Source: Pleurotus djamor (Eukaryota; Basidiomycota; Agaricomycetes; Agaricales; Pleurotaceae). From it: a stretch of DNA of 15,960 bases. Positions within the stretch are counted from its first letter, which is position 1. Each line of letters opens with the position of its first letter. The notes beneath the pieces are model-generated. The model was not told where the DNA came from and made no database searches. It was given only the letters and a program-made list of their open reading frames with translations. The position numbers and the translations under genes are program-made. This document shows, piece by piece, positions 8,116-15,960 of this stretch. Location: contig JAPEVF010000992.1 in NCBI GenBank assembly GCA_029747585.1, positions 1-15,960 on the forward strand, read 5' to 3'.

Positions 8116-10819
8116 ATGGCCAGGCCCACTTCCCCCTCGGATGAACGAGCTGGCGACCCAAAACGGCAGCGGACCCAAGGCCCTCCTAAAATCCGTCCAT
8201 ACGTCTCGGTGGGCCGTAAGTTTGATAGTTTCTTGTTTTTTTTTGCCTTCTCCATTGAATCTATCAGGTCGGCGGTGTAATGAAGACAGTAAATTCAAGG
8301 CACCCTTTCCGTACACTGCTCCCCCTTCACAACCACCATCCCGGACAGATGTCCTGGACCATACATGGGTAATACTAGCTATCTATATAGATTGCGCTGA
8401 GTCTAATATGCTCAAATAGTCCGGGCCCATTGTCCACGACGAAGAAATGCAAGATTTAGCCGATGTTCATCGATTCGGCTATAGTCGCTCAAACGAAGAC
8501 TGTGACTACGAAATGAAAGTCAACGCAACCGAGGTAGAAGGACAACAAATCCGCGAAAGTATTTCTGGGAGTGGATGGAGTCCTTACGCTCCTCGTGTAT
8601 CTACTCAGGAAGCCTTGGGGCGCCCAGCTGTTCACCGTGTCCATCATTCCGCATCGCCCGTAGAATCTGCTATTCCATCTGGTTTGACCCCTTTCAATCA
8701 TACTTCCACTTCCACTTCTCGCTTCGTGGGCTCTGACGTGCTACCTCAAACGAAAGGCAATCTTCCTGATAACCGTCCTACTTTGATGCGGCAGACAGGG
8801 ATCCACCAAGACATCGGTTCCTCCTCGCTCAAACCACATGCTGCTTCTCAGAATTTGTCCGGAATGCCTGCGTCACGACCATCTGGTTCCACTTCTCTCA
8901 ACCCTCCGGTCAACCCTCCTGCTGCCTCTCAACCATGGACTGGAATTTCCGAGGACACCGTGATGCTTCCTGTTGACTCTGGACAGTACTCCCACAACCT
9001 AGTCGCTGCTTCTCAAACATGGAGCGGAATACCTACGCCACGACCATCTGGTTCCACTTCTCTCAATCCTCCGGCCAACCCTCCTGCTGCCTCTCAACCA
9101 TGGACTGGAATATCCGAGGACACAGTGATGCTTTCTGTACACTCTGGTTCGCGCACTTCCTCCTTCCATGCCCATCCTCATGTTTCTAAAAATTGGACTG
9201 GATTTCATTCAAACGCATCAACTATTGAGCCTCCTACCAACTCCAGACTACTACCCGACCCTCTCCTTCCCGGCGCTCAGCGTTGGACTGGGATATCTGA
9301 GGATGTGAGCATGTTACCTCCACCACGACCGTCACCGAACGCACCTAATTCTGGTCCGCGAAACCCGACCATCGCCCAGCATCGGAATGGAATACCAGGG
9401 CAAAGTAGTTCCAACACGCATCGGGAGAATTTTAGGCCAGCCGATCTCCGTCCCTTGTTACCCTTGAGCTCGGGAGCGCCACTCTCAGAGCCAACGGGGT
9501 CGAATGATTTTGTACGTCGCTGGTTGTAACCTAATCCAAGCACTCATTATCCGCTCCCAGGACTTCATCCATCGTGGATTGCTGCGAACACCGGTAAGTG
9601 GGCCAATCCTCGGAGGACACGAGGTGAATGCGAGTTCATGTGCTTCCCCATTCAAACCAGGCTGCTTTCGCTACGCATCAAGATCTGGCTCGCGTCATGC
9701 AAGCTACTAGACGGCCTCAAGCAACGGCTCAGGCACCTGTTTCGTCCCGAGGACAACTTGGCCTAAATGATCCCCCTTCTGAAGAAGACTCGGACGACGA
9801 CTCGAAGCGTAGTCACTTCCCAGTCCATCGTCAAGACGCGACCAACCAGCTTCATGTCCGTTGTCCCTGTTCTTCTTAATCATCTATTGAACATGGTATC
9901 TAGGCTCAAATACGTGACTACATTGATGCTACATTGTTGGGCTTGAAGAATAAGCCATGTCCAAAACCCTTACAAGTTCCTTCGCCTACCCAGATAGCGG
10001 ACTTCGTGACAGACCCCACAAATAAACCTGGTCCTGATATAGACGACCTCAAACTCGATCTTGCAGGCAATTCATTGAAGTCATCCTTATGGAACAAAGC
10101 CGCGGCGGTTTTGATCGTTGACCGCTTGCAAGGGGGGAATGAACATCCATCCATCAAGCGACTGAAGCCATCAATTGTTACCAAGGCTGTCGAGACTCAC
10201 TTCCGGCAACTGAGGACGCGTTACCTGAAACAGCTAAACACCAACGCTGACGAACACGACAAGATTTTAGAAGAGAAACAAGAGCAAATCGCCCGAAGAT
10301 CCCAAAGGCAACGTCGGGTAATACTTGCTGCTTAACATTGACTGTGGTGCTGATTTTCCTTCCTTGTAGGTATACACTCGACGTATTGAGGGAGTTCTCC
10401 GTGTCCTCAAGTTTATCCAGAACGATTCCGCTCACTTCGAGGCTATCAAGGCCATGCTACAACAGGCCACATGCGACATCATGAGCGGTGATGAATCTGA
10501 TAATGGCTTTGGTCTCCACACGATTACGACTCCAGTATGGCGATCCACCGACCCTTCCGTAGTCCAGTTTTTCAATGTACTGGACGGTCTCTACATGTCC
10601 TCACGGTTTCAGGCAACTGGCAAGCCAAAGCCCAGGGCCTTCCCCGTGCAAAGACTTCGGATGAGGAACCCAAAAGTAGTGGACTCTCCACCGGTTCCTG
10701 GTCTCCCGAGGAATTTCTACGATGAGGCATATCTGAAAAAAATCGGTCGTCTCGAGGTCGCAAAATTGAAGCTCAAAGAGCCAATATCCCTTGAATTTTC
10801 TCAGGAAATCCTTCAGTAA
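8116..10819 (+). CDS. Uncharacterised 794-residue fungal protein with internal repeats
   Basis: Function unknown. Exons: 8116-8215, 8268-8368, 8420-9511, 9561-9593, 9661-9855, 9904-10317 and 10370-10819; introns of 48 to 67 bases, all in phase. The N-terminus is disordered with a nuclear-signal-like PKRQR. Residues 185-370 carry about eight copies of an (A/S)Q-x-W-(T/S)-G-I motif, four of them in a duplicated 55-residue block. Next is an acidic patch, SEEDSDDDSK. Residues 508-794 form a conserved-looking block: WNKAAAVLIVDRL, a basic helix (EQIARRSQRQRR), then DIMSGDESDN, VWRS, LRMRNPK and PVPGLPRNFYDEAYL. From memory this order marks a family present in many copies in Agaricomycetes, with the MSSDES-like motif as hallmark and no known role. 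A nuclear or DNA-bound role is inferred from the charge pattern. The donor at 9856 (GTCCGT) and the 33-base exon 4 are the least certain parts. Confidence 0.78.
8840..9148 (+). repeat. Coding direct repeat, 165-base period, two copies
   Basis: Copy 1 (8840-8983) and copy 2 (9005-9148) are almost identical over about 140 bases. They encode ASQ...SGMP or SGIP, RPSGSTSLNPP, and AASQPWTGISEDTVML twice. The period is 55 codons, so the frame is kept. More diverged WTG units follow (KNWTGF, QRWTGISED, QHRNGIPG), showing an older history of the same expansion. Confidence 0.85.
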
Positions 10820-11075
10820 GTCGTCTTGCTTTCTCATTTAGCATGGACTACATCATCCCCTAGTCTCGCCTTTCAATACGTCGGGACCCATTGTAACAAT
10901 AGGAAACCGTTACCCCCAGATCACCCAGAGATAGCCCATTTGCGTCACAAGTCATGATTTACTTATTAGGGTTGTGTAGAGTACAATTTACCTGTGACAC
11001 CGAATGTGGGCTTGTCACAATTGTCACAAATGACGCAGACGACTATATATGGATGTAACTTGAACCCAACAGTAT
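10820..11075. promoter_or_regulatory. Promoter region of the JmjC gene with GTCACA cluster
   Basis: This short intergenic region holds TTGTCACAA twice in tandem (11012-11020, 11021-11029), plus GTCACAAGTCATGA at 10944-10957 and TGTGACA at 10993-10999. Such clustered near-copies suggest binding sites for a regulator. A TATATATGG box follows at 11044-11052. No gene was seen in it. Confidence 0.4.
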
Positions 11076-11088
11076 ATGGTTGCATTCC
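11043..11088 (+). promoter_or_regulatory. Two diverged copies of the recurring element
   Basis: CTATATATGGATGTAAC (11043-11059) and GTATATGGTTGCATTCC (11072-11088) resemble the element at 706, 5575 and 7942. The second overlaps the ATG at 11076. If the first acts as TATA box, the ATG at 11094 (seventh codon of the same frame) may be the true start of the JmjC protein. Confidence 0.35.
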
Positions 11089-14000
11089 CCCACATGCTTG
11101 ATTCAGAGTACGCGCTTCAGACGGTCCCATGCAAAGCATTTTCCCAGGCGATTATCGACAAGACTTTACCATACTGCCTCGATTGCCAATCCCGAAAGAT
11201 TGAATCGTGTCGTTTCATTGGTGGGGGCGTTTTTTCTACACTAGTACTGAACCCAACTAAACCTCGCCAGGCCTACGACGTGTCAAACAATCTGCGCCAG
11301 CGGACATTGACTTCCACGGCGAGTCCTACACAGATTATGGGGGATTCATATACCGCACCGACTACACCCTCCATCCCCTCCCCCTGGCGTTTGATACGAC
11401 CATGGTATCTATCTCTTTCATCAACTAGGCAAATGCTGATTTTGTCCGTCTTTTAGGCGCGGATTGCCTTGGTCCTCTTGCCTCGGCTTGAAACAGAGTT
11501 TGCTCTCGTGTCAGATCCTCAGTTCTCCGTCGTACCAAGGAAGAAACCCCTCGACTCTCAGGTTCATTGTGGTTTGTGTCTTCGACCATCTTCAACTTCG
11601 CATCCTGATCGATCTTAGATGGGTGTAAATGGGCGTTTTGTGTTGTTGGATACATCTGCTCATCCTGTGGTTCCGAGTTCTGCCCCTTATGTCCAACAGA
11701 GAAGGCGTGCCACCCAGATTCCCTCCTCGTATTTTCAACGATGGACCCATTGATCCTCCGATCACTAATTCAAGACATGAAGGCTCTGCTAGGGAACACT
11801 GGTATCAGCTTGGACGCAGTCTCTTTCGACCAAAATTCCAGAGAAATTCCCGTTCTCAATGCATCCAACGGACGATCTTTTGATTCCCTCTGGAACCTTG
11901 GGATTCCTATCCTTTTCCAAGCTTCGACGCCGCGTCATTTAGCAGACTGGACCCAATCACGCTTACTCGATCTCTTTGGCTCTAGCCCTTGCCAAATCGA
12001 AGACTGTCAGACCGGCGAGAGGCGACGATCAACTGTGAGCCGTTTCTTGACAGACAAAATATTTGGTTCCGATGAATACGATAGTGCATTGAAACTTAAG
12101 GTTATTTGACTATGACAATCTTATACTGGTACTCATGCCTGTCACTAGGATTACCCCACAAATACAACATTTGCAGAGGCATTCCCCACTCTTTGCAGTG
12201 ATTTTCAACAGGATTTGCCCGCGCCTATGGTCACTAGCTTCGAAAGTCCGCTGAATATTGCGAATCACTTTCCCCTCAATTACTTGACGCGGCCTGATCT
12301 CGGTGAGCCAACACATATCTTGTTTTCTCTTCCGACTTCTTAGTCGTCATCGACATTGATAAGGCCCCAAGGCTTACATTGCAACTGCTAATCTCACGGA
12401 GATGACCAGTAATCAGGGAACCACTAGGCTTCACCTGGACTTATGCGATGCTGCCAATATTCTTGTCCCTACCGGAGACGACGTCCAGGCTCTCTGGCAT
12501 GTCTTTCTTCCCCAAGACTCACCGAAGCTCATTCAATACCTCGAAAATAAACTTCGCGATGCAACCACCAATCATATCCATTCGCAGAGGACGTATCTAA
12601 ACGACGAAGATCTACATGAGCTAAATCAACTTGGTATCCGGCCGTTTGCCTTTCACCAAAAGGCCAATGAGACTGTCTTGATTCCAACAGGCTGCCCCCA
12701 TCAGGCGAGAAGATTACCTCCCTGGTGGTGATGAATCGCTGACTCCTCATTGTGATCATAGGTTCGAAACACCACGGCTTGCTTCAAGGTTGCGGTTGAC
12801 TTTTTAAGTCACCACAGTCTTGGGAGGTGCGCTGCTGTCTGTGAGCAGCTGAGAGAAAGCGCTCTGAGCGACCGAGATGTCTTGGAATTTTGGAGCCTCT
12901 TGATACACAGCTGGTTTGCCTTGAATAAGCTTCGCACTACAGGTGGTGAGAGATCTCAAGGTAAGGATACATATTGTCCCAATCACTATTCACCACTCAA
13001 TATCATGCCATAGGTGGTCAACCCACAGTACAGCTTCAAGTAGGAAAAACTGAACATGAAACAGATACCGTTGCCCCCTCAGGTCCGCACTCACCCACGA
13101 ATCCACTTTCGCCGACTGGTCGCATTGTGATTGGGAACAATGCAGCCATGTCGATTGGTCCTCCGGGCATGGTCACCAATCCAGTTCATCTGGAAGGCGA
13201 TGCTTCCCCCTTGACACCCCTTTCGCCTACTGACACTGTCGCCGATGATTCATTGCCAGACATACCTCTCTCTGCAAGGGACACTATCCATGAGGATGAC
13301 TCTCTCAATGGGCCCCTCGCCGCCAGGGATCATACAGTTATGTCCGTCGATCCACCAAGCGCAGCCTCCGACCCAGATGATCTCGAAGATTATGCGTCAA
13401 CATCGGCGCCTGCTTCTGCGCCCACCCTTTCAGTTCTCCCGAAACGTCCGACCAGTAAGCCGCGAATATTCTTGTTGTAGTATCGGTGCTGATGATTCAT
13501 TGCCAGACACACCTCTCTCTGGAGGGGACACTGACCCTCTCGACCNNGGCCTCTNCGCCGATGTCAGTCGATCCTCCATCCACCACCAACCTAAATGACT
13601 TGGAAGACGTTGGTTCGACCTCGACTGCGGCTCCTTTCACCCCATCTCCCGCCCCGGAATGTCCGACCAGTAAGTTGTGAATATTCCTGTTGTAGTATTG
13701 TTGTTGACGATTCATTGCCAGACACACCTCTCTCTAGACAGGATTCTACCTGTGAGGATGANCCCCCCCAATATGTCCGTCGATCCTTCAAGTACAACTT
13801 CCAATCCAAATGATCTGGAGGGTGATGGCAATGGCTCGACCTCGGAGCCTGCTTCTCTTCATCCCATCCCATCACCCGCCCCCAAATGTAAGTGCATGCT
13901 CGGCTACCATAATGTTTCCTCCCGACGGTTCCTCGCCAGATCCACTTTCACTCAAAGAGAGCCCCCTTCTCCAAACGGACGGCTTTGTAGAAAGTGTCAT

Positions 14001-14555
14001 TCTCCCGTTCGTGCATGTATCTTCAACATATGCCCAACATTCATGCCCCTCATTCAGCAGGCCGATCCCGTGTTTGACCACACAACCCCAAGGTCAGTCC
14101 TCATCGCCAAAGGTCGTGGTTACATGTTCATCCTTCGACCCCAGTCCCCTATGTTGATTTCGAGTCCCAAGGTTCATCCCAAGTGACCTTGTACAGTATG
14201 GATCCCCAAGGTATTTCTCTCCCAATCCATCCTCTACCTCCTCCTGACCCTCTGTCTAGTCAACAACGTTGCCAAGCAAGAAAACATGTCCTCACAGAAC
14301 GCAACTTTGTCCAAAGTAGGATGCCGGCACCTTCAATTTGTCATGAAGTCTTCTTCAGGCCTCGTTGTCGAGCGTAAGGAGAAGACTTGCGCAAAATGCC
14401 GGAGGTCTTGGACCGAATGTCCTGGCGCAAATAACCGCTCGAAGTGCCCCCTGCCGTGTCCCATCTGTCATCAGGCTACCTGCTATGGGCCTGATATCAA
14501 AAGACCAGACCGCTGCGGGAAACCAAAGAAAAGGAAGCGTGCGGAGCCATCGTAG
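11076..14555 (+). CDS. KDM3-like JmjC protein with zinc-finger and repeat tail, about 950 residues
   Basis: Resembles KDM3-type JmjC proteins, Fe(II)/2-oxoglutarate dioxygenases of which many demethylate histone H3K9. Exons: 11076-11220, 11271-11404, 11457-11571, 11619-12100, 12149-12302, 12364-12704, 12762-12960, 13014-13454, 13507-13669, 13722-13887, 13940-14092, 14145-14210 and 14260-14555. An N-terminal cysteine pair (LPYCLDC) precedes a KDM3-style zinc cluster at residues 131-156 (CDGCKWAFC, ICSSCGSEFCPLC). In the JmjC domain, GTTRLHLDLCDAANI gives iron ligands His367 and Asp369, and IPTGCPHQV gives His456. All three are present, so activity is plausible. A Ser/Pro/Asp-rich tail built of duplicated exons follows. 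The last 57 residues hold a second cysteine cluster (CAKC, CPICHQATC) and a nuclear signal, KPKKRKR. Ns at 13546-13547, 13555 and 13762 hide frame changes. The start could be 11094 or an unseen upstream exon. Confidence 0.85.
12705..12761 (+). other. GC-AG intron inside the JmjC domain
   Basis: This 57-base intron begins GC, not GT: CAG at 12702-12704, then GCGAGA, ending ATCATAG. The family resemblance fixes the junction: GCPHQ before it must join VRNTTACFKVAVDF after it, and both sides are phase 0. Without removal, translation stops at TGA within 12 codons, just after the third iron ligand. Confidence 0.75.
13244..13939 (+). repeat. Tandem exon-plus-intron duplication, about 215-247 base period
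   Basis: Three units begin with GATGATTCATTGCCAG or one mismatch of it (13244-13259, 13491-13506, 13706-13721), then ACA(T/C)ACCTCTCTCT. Each continues to MSVDP(P/S)S...DLE and the Pro-rich end of the unit. The ends of units one and two (PTS) run into near-identical 52-base introns (13455-13506, 13670-13721), and a diverged third intron of exactly 52 bases (13888-13939) leads to a fourth unit (PLSLKES). The introns are phase 1, so the duplicated exons are symmetric and keep the frame. An older diverged unit (MSIGPPGMVTNPVHLEG) precedes the array. Confidence 0.85.
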
Positions 14556-14763
14556 ACCAACACTCCCCTTTGCTGAGAGTTATGTATCATTACTTTCATT
14601 ACTTGATAATAGCTACATCTTGTACTCTAACACACAAAGGACGTAGAGGTCATGATACTGAAAGCACGAAACACCGTCGCAAAACTTGCGCAAAACCCTG
14701 AAAAATAACATCAGGCAAGTTAAACCCAAACGGAAGGTGTCAGCTGCGTACCCAGCGAGCATC

Positions 14764-15576
14764 TCAGTCACGCCGATCCTTGGCGCAATCTGCGATGAGC
14801 GGGCCATTGGACATCACCCGGTAAATGCTCGAAATTGTGGGAATGGCCACTTGGGGGGTGTATTGAAAGCCAAACTGAGGAGGATGTGTAGGTGGGACAA
14901 CATTGGGATGAGGGGGGTGGGCTGTCTCTGAAGGAAAGGATATGGGGCAGGCAACAAGATGATAGTGGGGGTGCTCGCAACTGGGTACCATTGACAGCGT
15001 GTTACACATGCATGCCATTGCTGGTATCATTGGGTACTGGGGAGCTGTTGGTGCACTAACTGCGGTATTGATGGCCATAGTCCTGCCAGTGCCAGTGATC
15101 CCCAAGTTCGTGACATGGAAATCAAGTTGGTCGATTGAAAAATCTTGTATAAACGCGGAGAGCAGGATGCGACATTGTTGGAGCTGATGTTCCAGACGCT
15201 CTGTATGCCCACGAGGAGTTGCACTTGACCAAGAGTGCTGGAATTGGAGGCATTCTGCGCGGGCAGACATACAATGTTGGCAACTTGGGAGGTTTGCATC
15301 GCACTGTCCACAAAAAGATCAGCCCATTTTATACTCGGAAGCAACGCAGGTGAAGGTCCCCACCTTGATTTTCTTCGCTCGACACCGTTGGCAAGCTCCT
15401 CGAACACGTGGAGTCTTCTGAGGTTGGCCCATGGTCGTTGAAATGCGGCTGAGTTTTCGCTTGAGGACCGCATGCGATTCACCAGAAGGGAACTCGGACT
15501 TGATAGGTTGGGTGGAGTCCGATGGGTTTAATAAATGTGCGATGTGGGACATTGCGATGGAAAAGCGAGACGCCAA
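14764..15576 (-). CDS. Short Zn2Cys6 DNA-binding protein
   Basis: A GAL4-type binuclear zinc cluster protein, a fungal class of nuclear transcription regulators. Exon 1 is 15576-15364 and exon 2 15303-14764; the 60-base GT-AG intron (15363-15304) is phase 0. Splicing creates the cluster: ACQRCRAKKIK joins CDANLPSCQHC, then MSARAEC, giving six cysteines spaced 2-6-6-2-6. A coiled-coil-like stretch follows (TERLEHQLQQCRILL), as expected for a dimerising linker, then a Pro/His-rich tail ending ADCAKDRRD. The product is 250 residues from the first ATG (15576), or 202 from the ATG at 15432, where MGQPQKTPRVRG starts close to the cluster as is common. The fungal_trans middle homology region is absent, so this is a short form, or a downstream intron was missed. 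It converges on the JmjC gene, with 208 bases between stop codons. Target genes cannot be told from sequence. Confidence 0.8.
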
Positions 15577-15960
15577 TAAGTCTTATCCATTGCGCTTTGA
15601 GCGTGAAGATAGTTCTCACGTAGGACCCTGGCAGGTTGGTAAATATAGAGTAAAACGATCAAGGCATAGGGTGAATATAGGCTAGGTACTTAATTATATC
15701 TGTATATGGTTAGAACAGTGAAAAAATCAAATTGATGCATAAAACGAACGTTGTACTGGTGAAATGAGAGCCATAGGAAACATTGAGAGTAATGACAATT
15801 GTGAAGGTACTTGGAAAGTATGATAGAAGGTACAGAGTTGATTGGATATGAAGGCGCGAGTGAAAAATGGGTGATATACGGCAAGGGGTAACTTCGACGC
15901 CAGATAGACTAAATCGAGGAGCTACCATGTATACCAATGTTGTAAATGCAGGTGGTCGGT
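15577..15960 (-). promoter_or_regulatory. Upstream region of the Zn2Cys6 gene
   Basis: No gene was recognised. The stretch is AT-richer than the rest. At 15692-15715 a TATATCTGTATATGGTTAG sequence partly resembles the recurring element but lacks its TGTATCC half. The promoter of the minus-strand gene should lie here. No site can be named with confidence. Confidence 0.3.

Noticed and set aside
11076..11456. Unspliced 126-codon frame as a separate small gene
   Set aside because: Splicing at 11220/11271 and 11404/11457 gives a continuous match to the N-terminal part of the JmjC family.
13455..13480. A 26-base GTAAG...TTGTAG micro-intron
   Set aside because: Too short for normal splicing, and it leads into the wrong frame. 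The 52-base intron ending at 13506 keeps the repeat frame.

Overview
The window looks like nuclear DNA from a mushroom-forming basidiomycete (Agaricomycetes). Genes are broken by many short introns of about 47 to 100 bases with GT-AG ends and tiny exons. Several protein families are ones I associate with that group: a KDM3-like JmjC protein with an N-terminal cysteine cluster, a nucleoplasmin-like/FKBP fusion, a tail-anchored WD40 protein, a short Zn2Cys6 regulator, and a large protein ending in a conserved block known to me only as an uncharacterised, multi-copy family. No rRNA, tRNA, CRISPR array or complete transposon was seen. Exon models were built by hand from reading frame, splice signals and protein resemblance, so individual junctions may be off.

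Layout. Positions 1-2261 hold no convincing gene, only short repeats and one possible minus-strand coding remnant (1100-1432). A four-exon orphan gene lies at 2262-2901 (+). At 3588-5148 (+) is a nucleoplasmin-fold plus FKBP protein whose FKBP domain has lost active-site residues and its last strand. At 5816-7128 (+) is a six-exon, roughly seven-bladed WD40 protein with a C-terminal membrane segment. At 8116-10819 (+) is a seven-exon, 794-residue protein with an internal 55-residue duplication. At 11076-14555 (+) is a thirteen-exon JmjC protein of about 950 residues, with a GC-AG intron inside the catalytic domain and a C-terminal region built by tandem duplication of an exon together with its 52-base intron. 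At 14764-15576 (-), convergent with it, is a two-exon Zn2Cys6 DNA-binding protein.

Together, at least three of the six genes (nucleoplasmin-FKBP, JmjC, Zn2Cys6) belong to chromatin or transcription families, and the 794-residue protein looks nuclear. A quasi-palindromic motif with core TATATGGNTGTATCC recurs in the non-coding DNA before four of the five plus-strand genes and may be a shared promoter element. Joint function is inference only. Undetermined bases (N) at 4629, 13546-13547, 13555 and 13762 sit in coding exons exactly where the reading frame changes. These look like sequence uncertainty rather than true frameshifts.
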